A stretch of DNA of 64,000 bases from Alisma plantago-aquatica (Eukaryota; Streptophyta; Magnoliopsida; Alismatales; Alismataceae), in contig OY856409.1 of NCBI GenBank assembly GCA_963693085.1, positions 1,340,868,915 through 1,340,932,914 on the forward strand, in the 5' to 3' direction. Below are positions 22,936 to 33,691 of the stretch, in pieces. Made by a program: the position numbers and the translations under genes. The notes under the pieces were generated by a model. It searched no databases and was not told the DNA's origin. It saw only the letters and a list, made by a program, of their open reading frames with translations. The first letter of the stretch is position 1. Every line of letters begins with the position of its first letter.

Positions 22936-25255
22936 GCAAGGGAAAACAATTGTGGGAGAGCAAGCAAGAATGTATTTTTAATATCAAGCTGGTGGATTGG
23001 CCAAGAATGACTAGCAGCCAGAGCAAAGAAAATGCGAACAAAATCCATCTTTGCCACAGGAGAAAACATCTCTAAGTAATCCTCGCCATACACCTGAGTG
23101 TAGCCCTTGGCAACTAAACGTGCCTTGAGCCGATTAACAGAACCATTTGCACCCACTGTGACAGTATAAACTCAGTAGCATCCAACAAAAAACTTGACAT
23201 GCAGGCATGAGACAAGGGACCATGTTTTATTGTGGTAAAGAGTTGAGATCTCCTAATCCATAGCATGACGCCAACCTGGGTGATCAAGTGCAATTGGAAC
23301 AGACGGAGGTATAGAAACAGAGCATATAGAAAATATGAAGGCATAATATGAATGTGAAAGATGGCTACATGAAGCAAAGTTAGAAGATGTTGAATATTTT
23401 TAATAGTGCAGGATCTGACACCTTTACTTAAAGTAATAGGAAAGTTCTACTATAAAAGTGGAGAAAGAATTGTCTCTGCCTGATCTTCTGACAAAGAAGC
23501 GTCTGGAGAAGGATTTGAATTGGCGGGAGAATATGTCCCACTTGCATTGGTTCCTGAATTGAAATGTCCTCCTAAACTTGTACGAGACATGTAGACATTA
23601 GTGATCGAGGGCCTATCAGAGGTGGGTGGAACAACATCATGAATACGCTCAGTATTAGAGGCTCAGGTACATAAGACTCAACCACTACAGGAAGTGGCAA
23701 GAGCTCCTCCATGGTTACCGGTGTTACTTAAGAACTGTCATCAAAGAAGGACGTGTTTTCAAAAAAGTTGACATATGCAGACACAGAAAAGATGTAAGGT
23801 AGGATTGTAACAGTTTTACCCCTTTTGGACATGAGAATAGCCTAAGAAAACACATTTGATAGACTTTGGACTCAACTTGTCTACGCTTGACCAAGACAGT
23901 GAACAAAAGAAGTACACCCAAAAGTTTTAGGGGGAACATGGTACAATGGCTTTAGAGGATGAAGAATCTGAACAAATATGCAATTTTAGAGGACGGATGA
24001 TGGCATGCGGTTAGTGAGGTAGGTGGCAGTGAGAACTGCATACCCCCAAAATTTGTTGGGAACATGAATATGAAGGAGAAGAGTGTGAGCAGTTTCAACA
24101 ATATGACGAATTTTTTGTTCAGCCACTCCATTTTGTTGTGGAGTATGTGGGCAAGAAGATTGGTGAATGTTGTCATTGGTGGACGTGAAATTGATAAAAT
24201 CATGGCTAAAATATTCTCTGGCATTATCAGAACGAATGATGCAAAATTTCTTTTTAAATTGAGTTTCCACTTCTGCACAAAATGATTAAAATATTGACGA
24301 GTTCAGATTGTTATTTCATCAGATAAAACCATATAACACGAGAGTAATCATCCACAAAGATAACAAAATATTTATAACCAAGCTTAGAGGTAATATGACT
24401 AGGACCCCATACATTGGAATGTACCAGCTCAAAAACAACCTTTGTTCTTTGACTCTCCCTAAACCTGAAGACAGACCTTGTATGCTTCCCCAATTGACAT
24501 GATTCACACAGTAGACCCACCAGGTTGGACAAAACTAGGACCAAAAACTTGAGCTTCTCTATAGATGCATGACCAATTCAACTACGCACTACCAAAGGAG
24601 AAACAGCGACACAAGTTGTAGCATGTAGGCAACCTCTACAAGTAGTAAAATCCAACCAGTTCATACCCTTCGCCAATCGGCTTCCTCGCCTTCAAGTCAT
24701 GTATAACACAAATATCTGGTAAGAAAGTGACAAAGGTTTGAAGCAAGCGAGTTATTTTTCTAATAGATAACAAATTAAAAGGAAAGTGAGGAATAAACAA
24801 AGTGGAAGACAGAGACATATGTGGGGTAGCTGAAATTGTCCCAGTTCCCTTAACATAAGTAATTGAGCCATCTGCAAGGGTAACACCTGGTAGGTTGGGT
24901 TTGTGGGTTTAAGTGGTAAACAACTCAGGTACCCCTATGATGTGATCAGTTGCACCTGAATCAAGAACCCAGCCTGACTTGGACGGCAATGCCCTGGATG
25001 CCTGAGAGATGCAAGTTGACAAACTAGATCTCTTTGCAAGAGAAGCAACAGAGGATGTAACCTGCTGAGAAGCACGAAGGCGCATCAACTGAGAGTGCTT
25101 CTCTTCAGCCAAGGACATCTGACGAGTCATCATCTCCTCCTGAGAACCATTTGTAGCCACCAAGTTGGCCGACTTAGTAGGAAATTCATGTAATTCGTAA
25201 CAAGACACCTTGGTGTGCCCTTTCCGACTACAATGGGTACACTCTGGATTCTCTT

Positions 25256-26225
25256 GCTAGTTACATCCTTTTAGACCCTTCTCCAGATTTTCCAACTTCC
25301 CATTTAATCTGCATCCTCGTATCTTCTCTCCATCATCCTTATTCAGTTTTTTTAATTCACCTCCTTTGAAATCACCCATTGTGACCACTATAAGTCACCC
25401 TTCTTCCGATCTTTCTTTTTTGTTCTTATTTGCAATTGAAATCTGTAATTAATCCATTAGTTATGAATTTTTTCACCTGTTTTAGATTTTCAATGAATAT
25501 TGATTTGTTATGTTTGACTTGCACATTGCAAATATTAGGGGTCATCGATTTGATCTTCAACTTTGATTTTCACTTGTAGCAACTTGACTTACTCTCCATC
25601 ACTGAATTATGTTTCCTAATTATGTGTGTGCATGTGTATATAAGTATGTGTGTGTCTGTGTGTGTGTATATATATATATTACCCTTTTTTCCCGACTTTT
25701 TTCCGAATAGTTGACCGTACTTTTACCGTATGTTGACCATTTTTTATCCGATTTTTCCGCATAATTCTCGTTTTCCGAATTTTTCAGCTCGACCGTACGT
25801 ATCCCGAATACCGAATTTGTGACTATGCCACCACCTATCCACTAATCCCTACCGCCGCCACCACCAACCCACCACCCTCCTCTCCTCCACCAACCAGCCT
25901 CCCTACCTTCCCTTTTCCTCCCTTTTCGTCTCCTGAAACTTTCTAAAATAGCACATTGAAGATCTAAAAGTACCATCTTTGTTGCCTGCCTACACTACAT
26001 GGTGGAGTAACTCTCACATCGTGGTGGCGTAGGTCCTGCTCTCAACTGCCCCTATGTGGGTTTCTAAAATCTGTTGATCCACTAATGCTACTGCTCTCTA
26101 CTGCCCCTACGCGGGTTTGTCAGATCTGCTGATCCAAATCTACTACTGCTCTCCACTGCCCCTATGCGAGTTTCTCATATCTGCTAATCCATATCTGCTA
26201 CTACTATTATTGCTACTTCTTATTT
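25256..26225. other. unassigned, with (TG)n/(TA)n and short tandem repeat
   Basis: No gene seen. 25622-25680 is TG/TA simple sequence. About 25690-25810 holds repeated GACCGTA and CCGAAT phrases that look like TE subterminal DNA without recognisable ends. 26037-26200 is three copies of a ~54-bp unit (CTGCCCCTAYGCGRGTTTST, then ATCTGCTGATCC), possibly the leader of the copia that starts next. Confidence 0.4.
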
Positions 26226-26288
26226 GTGTGCGCCATCACTTCGGCTCCTTTGTCGACTACAAATCCTCCTTGGTTTTTGTGTTACGAC

Positions 26289-26975
26289 CATGGAACTAAA
26301 CTTCGGCGAAGTTGGGCGAAATTTCACCAAAAGTTCAAACTTCGACCATGGACGAAGTTGAATCCCCAATACTTCGGCCTTGTCCAAGCTTCGGGGCAAA
26401 GTTTCCCTATTTTCGTCGAAGTTGAATTTTTTGTGTGTAATTTCGTCCCAACTTCACCGAAATTTTCAAAGTTTCCTCAAAGTTAGCAAAGTTGAGACGA
26501 CCCAGAATGTTAATCCTAACTAGTGCCCCAACGGCCATATAAGGCATAAGTGTCGCCTCCAACCCTCTTCACAACTTCTAATAATAATTCCTATGTTTGT
26601 TGTTGCCACTCTTTCCTAGAGAGGATCTTGTAACTACTATTTGGTTGCATATTGTATATATTACATATGTTCAACACTTGAACTATATTTGTATGTGTAT
26701 TGCACGTTCGACCATTGCAAGAAACACGTCGTATTATCAACCTACCTAGGGCTAGAGAGTCAACAATCATGTTTTTGTGTTAAATTAACAATTATAAGAT
26801 AGAGATATAACATAATTAGAAGTTTCCAATCGAAGTTCCTTCAAATTCGCATCATTTTCTTCAAAAATCGGCATCGAAGTTTATCGAAGTTTGCATCTAA
26901 ACTTCCTCGAAGTTTCCACAAACTTCCACTTCCACACCTAGTGAAGTTGACACGAAGTCGAAGTCCTACACCACG
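26289..26975. mobile_element. non-autonomous hAT-like element in copia gag (687 bp)
   Basis: Flanks GTTACGAC (26281-26288) and GTTATGAC (26976-26983) match at 7 of 8 positions. Ends CATGGAACTAAACTTCG and, inverted, CGTGGTGTAGGACTTCG are imperfect inverted repeats. The inside is rich in CGAAGTT/AACTTCG near both ends. Removing it joins ...GTTACGAC to CGTGAAGCTTGATGG, restoring the copia gag start VTTVKLDGSNYHLW. Confidence 0.7.
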
Positions 26976-27550
26976 GTTATGACCGTGAAGCTTGATGGAT
27001 CAAACTATCATCTTTGGTCGGCATCTTTTAAACTCTATGTCAAAGCCCAAGGGCGCTATCCCCATATCTTTGTTGATGCTAAAATCCCCGCGATGTTGCG
27101 GATGATGAAAAAGCCAAGCAAGCCTACGTCAATGATCCAAAGATGATTCTGGAGTTATGACATGGATGGTGGATAGTGACGAACTGAAGATCAGTCAGTC
27201 TCTCCTTCGCCTTCAGAATGTCAAAGCTATGTGGGATCAACTATCCCATGTGTACTCTCACCAGCAGAATCCAAAGAAGGTCTTTAAGATCTTCAAGAAT
27301 ATGGTGAAAAAGGAATATTCAGCTGATAGATCTGTCAAAGACTATTACAACCAATGCTCGGCCCTTTGAGGTGAATACGAAATCATCTTCTTTCTTCTAA
27401 CATCAAAGAGGTTCAACGACAAAGCAACAAAGTTCAGTTGGTTCAATTCTTGGTTGGAATTCGTAATTTTTTCTCTGGTGTTGTTGACCAGATCTTATTC
27501 AGTGATCCCTTACCAACACTGAGGGAAGTTCTCAAGTGTGTTCAAAACCT
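26976..27550 (+). pseudogene. copia gag fragment (copia-A)
   Basis: Begins with TVKLDGSNYHLW and continues in two frames to MWDQLSHVYSHQQNPKKVF and LPTLREVLKCVQN, the UBN2-type capsid region that also occurs in the copia at 28.3-32.6 kb. A frameshift lies near 27090. TGA at 27367-27369 replaces a Trp (ALWGE in frame, compare GLWGE in copia-B). Cut by the LINE at about 27550. Confidence 0.8.
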
Positions 27551-27574
27551 TCCTTGTATGTCAAGATCACAAGG

Positions 27575-28005
27575 GTGATAGAATCATAGCTATTAAGGTT
27601 TGTTCTTGGAGGAAACATTACTAACGTGCGAGGGTACTAAGAAATATTTTTGGGATGACATGGATGAATTGATGCATGGAATCCCGATAGAGGAGAAGAT
27701 TATTATTGGGAGTGATTTAAATGGCCATGTAGGGAGTAGTAGTGTTGGATTTGAGAGATTTCATGGTGGTTTTGGATATGGCAGCAGAAACGAAGGAGAG
27801 AGGATATTAGATTTTGCGATTGAATATGATGTGATTTTGGAAAACAACCAGTTCAAGAAAAGAGCATCTCATAAGAATACTTTCAAGAGTTGTCACAATT
27901 GTGGCCTAATTGATTACTACCTTAGGAGGCGGGTGGATCGTAAAGTATGTAAGGATTGTAAATGTAATTCCTGGCGAAGAACTAACAACCCAACATAGGT
28001 CGGTG
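27575..28005 (+). pseudogene. RTE LINE endonuclease region
   Basis: An apurinic-type endonuclease that would nick target DNA for reverse transcription. Visible are GDRIIAIK, then DDMDELMHGIPIEEKIIIGS with DLNGHVGSS (the conserved D-x-N-x-H-x-G core), GGFGYGSRNEGERILDF and VDRKVCKDCK. A deletion or frameshift near 27625 removes the segment between the first two motifs. The N-terminal third is absent. The hAT at 28006 interrupts it at its C-terminus. Confidence 0.8.
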
Positions 28006-28168
28006 CAGTGTTTTAAAAACCGTGCTAGGAGTTGAGTGGATTTGGGTCAAGCTGTCGCTTTTAGCCCACTTTGGTCGCAATTTCCCATGTCAGATATTTT
28101 ATACTTAGTAACATTATTGTTAGTAATGTGATTGATATTTATATGAGCAAATACTTATACATTTATAT

Positions 28169-28326
28169 TGTGACAGAGTCAGGAATTGCAGAAAGCTCAT
28201 GGTTGCACAACGTGTGCACCCTCATATATATATTACTGAGACAATTACAGAGAGGTCCATATATAAAGGAAAAATAACAAAACAAATAGCATGCTATGTA
28301 AAACAGGAAATATATATAATGTAACA
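28169..28326 (-). repeat. copia-B 3' LTR
   Basis: 158 bp, about 97% identical to the copy at 33154-33313. Adjoins the polypurine tract. Confidence 0.95.
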
Positions 28327-28333
28327 CTCCCCC

Positions 28334-31300
28334 TCAAGTTGGAGCATAGATGTCAATCATGCCCAACTTGTCCAGCAACATGCAGAACTGTTTCTTAGCC
28401 AAGAGCTTGGTGAAGATATCAGCAACTTGGTCTTCAGATCTTGTGAATGGAGTGCATATCTTGCCAGCAAGAATAGATTCTCTGATAAAGTGGCAGTCAA
28501 CTTCAATATGTTTGGTGCGCTCATGATAGACAGGATTATTTGCAATGAAGATGGCAGCTCTGTTATCACAATGCATAGGAATGGCCGATGAAGACTCAAT
28601 CCCAAATTCTTTCAGAAGAGAACGCACCCACAGCAACACACAAGTAGTATGGGCCATGGCCCTGTACTCAGCCTCAGCACTAGATCTGGCCACTACATTC
28701 TGTTTCTTGCTCCTCCAAGTGACAAGATTGCCCCCTACAAAGGTACAGTAGCCAGAAGTAGATTTTCTATCAACTTTGCTGCCTGCATAATCAGAATCAG
28801 AATATCCTTCAAGAACACAGTGCCCATTCTTTTTATAATGAAGTCCCTTGCCAGGAGATTTTTTTAAGTATCTCAAGACTTAGCATGCAGCATCCCAGTG
28901 GCATTGTCCGGGTTTGTCGAGGTATCTGCTAAGAAGACCCACTACAGTAGCAATATCAGGTTGAGTAACAGTTAAATAGATCAATTTACCAATCAGCCTC
29001 CTGAATTTTTTATGATCAGTAAACATAGCAGAAGAATCATCATCCCAATTGACATTGGGATCAAGAGGAGTATCTGCAGGTCTCGCACCAAGCATACCAG
29101 TCTCCTGCAGGATATCAAGAACATACTTTCTCTGCGAAAGAACCAAGGCATTAGAATTTCTAGAGACTTCTATACCAAGAAAGTACCGGAGTCTGCCTAG
29201 ATCTTTGGTAGCAAAATGCTTGCCCAAATGATCTTTGGTAGCCTGAATACCAAGAGTGTCGCTGCCAGAAATAATAATGTCATCAACATATACAATCAGA
29301 ACAATAATACCAGCAGAAGTCTTTTTTGTGAATACAGAATGGTCAACTTGTGACCTCAGAAAGCCAAAATCAATCATGATCCTGCTCAACTTATCAAACC
29401 AGGCACGAGGACTCTGCTTGAGCCCATAGATAGACTTCTTAAGCCTGCATACTTTGTGAGACTCCCCCTGAGCAACAAACCCAGGAGGTTGCTCCATATA
29501 CACCTCCTCCTGTAAGTCACCATACAGAAAAGCATTTTTCACATCAAGCTGCATGAGAGGCCAGTTTAGATTCACGGCAACAGATAAAAGAATCCTGACA
29601 GAGTTAAGGCGAGCAACAGGAGAAAAAGTCTCAAAATAATCAATGCCATAAGTCTGAGTATATCCCTTCGCAACAAGCCTTGCCTTCAACCTCTCAACCG
29701 TACCATCAGGTTGATATTTGACTGCATAAACCCACCTACAGCCTACAGGCTTACACTGAGGAGGTGGATCCACCAGCTCCCAAGTGTCTCTGTCAGTAAG
29801 AGCAAGCATCTCATCCTTCATAGCAGATGTCCAAGCTGTATTTTGCAAAGCTTCCTGAACATTCTTAGGTACAGCCACAGCAGATAAGGCAGATACAAAA
29901 TTGCTGGAATGAGTATTTAGATGAGCAGTAGACACACACTGAGCAATGCTATGAGAAGTGTAAGAACGAGTACCCTTACGGAGAGCAATAGGTATGTCAT
30001 GATCAGAGTTTACCTTAGGAGCAGCAGAACCTTCTGGAGGAGAAGACTGGTTGTCTTGGGGGGGTACATGTGTGGAAGGTGCTTTATTCCTGCGATGATA
30101 AACATTAAGAGGAGGGTCTTGCTTTGTAGTAATCTCAGTATCAGTGCGGTCAGGCATACCGTCAGAAATAACAGGTAAAGGAGGAGCCAGAATATTTGTC
30201 TGCAAACTATCTCCTGCTGAAGAATAATACGGTGTATCCTCAAAGAAGACAACGTCACTACTGGTAAACCACTTTCGAGTGCTGGGATTATAACATCTGT
30301 AACCCTTTTGAGTGCGAGAATAGCCCAAAAAAATGCATTTAGCAGTTCGAGGAGATAGCTTATCAGAAATGGTCCAAGCAACCGAACAAAACAGGTACAC
30401 CCAAAAATTCTAGGAGGCACAGGAAACAGGGAGATGTCAGGGTGCAAAACCTGGAAGGGAATTTTATTCCCAATAACAGACGATGGCATCCTATTAATCA
30501 GAAAACATGCAGTCAAGATAGCTTCAGGCCAATAAGAGCGGGGCACATGAGAATTCGTCATTATTGTCCTGGTAACTTCTAATAAGTGCCTATTCTTTCG
30601 CTCAGCAACACCATTTTGTTGTGGGGTATAAGCACACGAAGTTTGGTGAAGAGTACCCACAGATTTACAAAAAACAGCCACATCTTGCTTAACAAATTCT
30701 AAAGCATTATCAGTGCGAAAAGTTTTAATAGGCAAGCCAAACTGCGTCTTTATTTCAGCAAAAAAATATTTAATAGTAGACAGCACTTCGGACCTACTTT
30801 TTAACAGAAACAGCCAAGTAGTCCTCGAAAAATCATCAATAAACAGAATGAAGTACTTGTAACCAGACAAGCTTGGTACATTGCATGGACCCCATACATC
30901 AGAGTGAACTAAATCAAAAATGTTTTTACTGCTCACAGTACTACTTCTAGGATACACAGTGCGAGTTTGTTTCCCTAGTTGACACGAATCACACTGAAAA
31001 TGACAACTGCCAATATTAGGAACTAAACTACGCAGCTTCTCTGAAGAGGGATGGCCCAGCCTGTAGTGCCACTGGAGAGCACAAACAGAAGCAGATAATG
31101 CAGATACCACAGCAGCTTTCTCTGATCTAGGTAACTGGTCCAAGTAAAACAGCCCATCAGCACCTCATACCCCCCACCAATCTTCATCCTCGTGTGAAGG
31201 TCCTGAAAAACGCATGAACCAGGAACAAATGTCAGGCTACAATTTAAACTCCGTAAAATTTTACTGACAGATAATAGGTTAAGAGGAAATCTGGACACAT

Positions 31301-32597
31301 ATAAGGCAGATTTTAGGCCAAAGTGAGAAATAATATCACCGACTCCAAAGACTGACGACTTAGAGCCATCAGCAAGCATAACAGAAGAATGTCGGGCAGG
31401 TGCAGATATATGTTTAAATAAAGATCTATTTCCAGAAATATGTGCAGATGCACCAGAGTCTATCACCCATTTGGTATTACCAGAGGTAGAAGGTGAGGAG
31501 GAGCTCAGGAAGGCAGTGTCATAACCAGAAAAGGCAGCATGTGCTCCACTCGTAGATGCAGCAGGAGAAGATCCAGCACGCTCAAGGAGAAGACGCTCCA
31601 CCTCAGCACGGATGTAGTCTGCAGTAGCCCCCGCAGGCTCTGGTGCAGGTGTCTGAGTAGCACCCTCAGACGCAGTAGAATCAGCCGCAGCATTGGCCCA
31701 CGTCGGCTTACCATACTTTTCCCAGCATTTTTCCTCAATATGGTTAGACCGGCCACAGAAAGTACACAAGCGATGTCCTTGCTGAGGACGCGCAGCAGTA
31801 GAAGGCGGGGCAGCAAGAGGAGTTCCTCGTCCAGCACCAGGTCCACGCCCACGGCCTGCACCCAGGGGAGGACGGCCATCATTGGAGCGGCCACGGCCAC
31901 GACCACGCCCGCCCCAAGCGGCCAAAGTAGTAGAGTCTCCAGTCTCAGGAGGCAGAGACGGTGTCGATGACGAAAGGCGCTGGAGACGCTTGTAGGCAGT
32001 CTGCAAGGTAGGGAGTGGATCACTCGCCAAGATCTGATCTACCACTCCAATATAGGACTCAGGTAAGCCACTGAGAAACTGAATCAGCTGAAGCTCCGCC
32101 CGTTGTTTTTGCATAGTAGCTAAATCGGTGGACAGCGGGTGATACATCTCCAACTCACCCCACAGACCAGTGAAGGTGGAGAAGTAGTCTGAAATGTCAG
32201 AACCAGTAAATTGTAGGCGCCCCAGTTGCTTTGTGATATCAAATACTTTCTTTGGATTTTCACTATGCGAGTAGGTGTTGGCGAGATGATCTCACATCTG
32301 CTTCGCCGTAGGCAGCTGAAGAAGAGTGACGCTAATCTTCTCAACGGAGCTGTTGAGAATCCACGTCATGACGGTCGAGTCATCACGAGCCCAGTCATCA
32401 AAGGCCTTGATGTCCTTTGCATCTGCCTCCTCTGCAGGCTGAGGCGGACCCGTCCGAATCAAGTGAGAGTACTTCCCTTGTGATTTGGCAAAGATCACAA
32501 AGGAACATACCCACAGCTGGTAGTTGCGCCCGTCAAGCTTAACAGTAGTGACTTGACGGCGCGACTCTCTCCACATGTCATCCCCAGAAGATGCCAT
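28334..32597 (-). pseudogene. copia-B gag-pol polyprotein, nearly complete with four breaks
   Basis: One minus-strand frame family from ATG at 32597 (MASSGDDMWRES) to TGA at 28334. Order: gag capsid (VKLDGRNYQLW), a CCHC knuckle CTFCGRSNHIEEKC (about 31740-31785), protease VIDSGASAHISG (about 31435-31470), integrase with its H-x-x-x-H and CDSCQLGKQ zinc site, SDVWGP, TDNALEF and QQNGVAERKN (30580-31100), RT with YVDDIIISG (about 29275-29300), and RNase H with ARSSAEAEYRAMA and [12 protein letters not shown] (28430-28700). The usual catalytic motifs are all visible. Breaks: TGA at 32292-32294 in place of Trp, a 1-bp frameshift near 31145, a frameshift near 30385, and TAA at 28877-28879. Non-functional as read, but close to intact, fitting the small LTR divergence. 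Confidence 0.92.
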
Positions 32598-33153
32598 GAG
32601 TATATGCAGGAAGACGGGCACAGGCACAAGTAGGCACAGACAGAAGACGGACTACGCCGTCAGGCAGGCAGAAGCAAGCAGAAACTAGTCACCGTGGACC
32701 TCTCACATACGCACTACGCCAAAGCGTAGCAGAGAACCCGGAGGCCGAAGCCTACACGGGCAGGCAGGCACAAACAAGCACGAACCGACGGTAACCCCTT
32801 AGACGAACAATGCGCCGATCTCCCCCTGAAGACTGATCTAGTCCAGATCTACCAGTGGGTCAGTGGTCCCGTAGAAAACGACCACCCAGCAGCGCACCTG
32901 TTGTGCGAACAACAACTACCGTTGCTCAAGCACTAGCGGTGCACCACGCCAGGAGGCAAGACGGAATCACGGAGCCCACGGAGAGACCTGCGGCCCGCTG
33001 GAGGCCGGAGCTGCGGCGGCCCTGGCTAAGCCAGCGGCGGCGGCTGGCTGCTGCCGGACGACGAGCTGCGGGCGGGGGAAGGGGGGGCGGCGGAGAAGAG
33101 AGAAGGGAGGGAGGGAAGCAAGGACGGCTAGGTTAGAGCCTGCTCTGATACCA

Positions 33154-33313
33154 TGTGACAGAGTCAGGAATTATAGAAAGCTCAGGGTTGCACAACGTGT
33201 GCACCCTCATATATATATATTACTGAGACAATTACAGAGAGGTCCATATATAAAGGAAAAATAACAAAACAAATAACATGTTATGTAAAACAGGAAATAT
33301 ATATAATGTAACA
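33154..33313 (-). repeat. copia-B 5' LTR
   Basis: 160 bp, followed on the minus strand by the tRNA primer-binding site. A GC-rich leader lies between it and gag (about 32600-33140); a plus-strand open frame there is not a gene. Confidence 0.95.
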
Positions 33314-33691
33314 TATATTATATGAATATGAATGTATAGTTAGCTGCTAATTTAATATATTCTTCGTTGTTGATTTAATATTGCTAGTTAGCTATTTATG
33401 TTAACAATCTGACATTGATCAGGTGATTTGTTGTAGATAGCTGAATTTATTAACTCTTTAGTGTTGTTACTTAGTATTAGTTACAGCCTTACAGGAATAC
33501 ATAGGTTTTATTATTTAAACATTCACAAATCATAATATGATTATGTATATATGTGTATAAGTTGTTAAAATATTTGAAAAAAATAAACATCTGCTTACAA
33601 AAAAGTGCATGCGTAATCGCTCGCCTGGTGATTAATCGGCTATAAGGTCTTGTCCAGTCACTTCCCGCTTCACGCTTTCTAAAACATTGGT

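Larger units (their letters stand above)
18452..25255 (-). mobile_element. copia-type LTR retrotransposon, minus strand, interrupted and truncated
   Basis: The 3' LTR (roughly 18452-18594) is followed on the minus-strand side by a polypurine tract (GAGGGGAAG next to TGTTAAT). Coding blocks run in normal copia order on the minus strand: gag zinc knuckle, protease, integrase, reverse transcriptase, RNase H. The 5' end (most of gag and the 5' LTR) is missing beyond about 25255. Between about 19740 and 22930 the RT is split by foreign DNA (an LTR-like segment and a permuted L1 piece). No target duplication can be tested because one end is lost. Confidence 0.8.
18640..25255 (-). pseudogene. copia gag-pol polyprotein, broken
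   Basis: Minus strand, 5' to 3': a CCHC knuckle CTHCSRKGHTKVSC (about 25200-25240); protease VLDSGATDH (about 24950); the GAG-pre-integrase region (about 24640-24820); integrase with CESCQLGKH and VHSNVWGP (24350-24520), IRSDNAREY and TPQQNGVAEQK (24080-24240); RT start RLKARLVAKGYTQVYGEDY (about 23050-23130). After the interruption RT continues with SLYGLKQSPRAWF and the catalytic YVDDIVITGD (about 19520-19545), then RNase H with ARSSAKSEYRA (18930-18960) and ERTKHIEV. Many frameshifts and stops separate these blocks. The tail of RNase H reads in two frames (18674-18895 and 18727-18987). Dead. Confidence 0.85.
28169..33313 (-). mobile_element. copia-B: complete LTR retrotransposon with both LTRs and 5-bp target duplication
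   Basis: LTRs at 28169-28326 (3' LTR, 158 bp) and 33154-33313 (5' LTR, 160 bp) start TGTGACAG and end ATGTAACA on the plus strand (TGTTAC...CACA in element sense). They differ by 5 substitutions and one 2-bp TA indel. The perfect duplication TATAT flanks the element (28164-28168 and 33314-33318). The primer-binding site TGGTATCAGAGC, complementary to initiator-Met tRNA, adjoins the 5' LTR (33153-33142), and the polypurine tract GAGGGGGAG adjoins the 3' LTR. The very short LTRs suggest the Ale/Retrofit group, but that is a guess. Confidence 0.95.
28006..33689. mobile_element. non-autonomous hAT in the LINE, itself carrying copia-B
   Basis: Ends CAGTGTTTTAAAAACCGTG and, inverted, CAATGTTTTAGAAAGCGTG are inverted repeats. 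Flanks GGTCGGTG (27998-28005) and GTTTGGTG (33690-33697) match at 6 of 8. Without copia-B the element is about 530 bp and has no coding sequence. It belongs to the same broad terminal-repeat group as the elements at 37314 and 38127 (CAGTGTT...). Confidence 0.75.

Noticed and set aside
25256..25382. Minus-strand frame extending upstream of the copia zinc knuckle to an ATG near 25380
   Set aside because: It contains a stop before the knuckle and its Lys/Gly-rich sequence does not resemble copia gag, so it was not added to the copia gene.
31539..31970. 143-codon plus-strand frame rich in Arg and Ser
   Set aside because: Antisense to the Gly/Arg-rich zinc-knuckle region of copia-B gag.
32855..33136. 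Arg/Ala-rich plus-strand frame of 93 codons
   Set aside because: It lies in the GC-rich untranslated leader of copia-B, antisense to the element, next to its primer-binding site.
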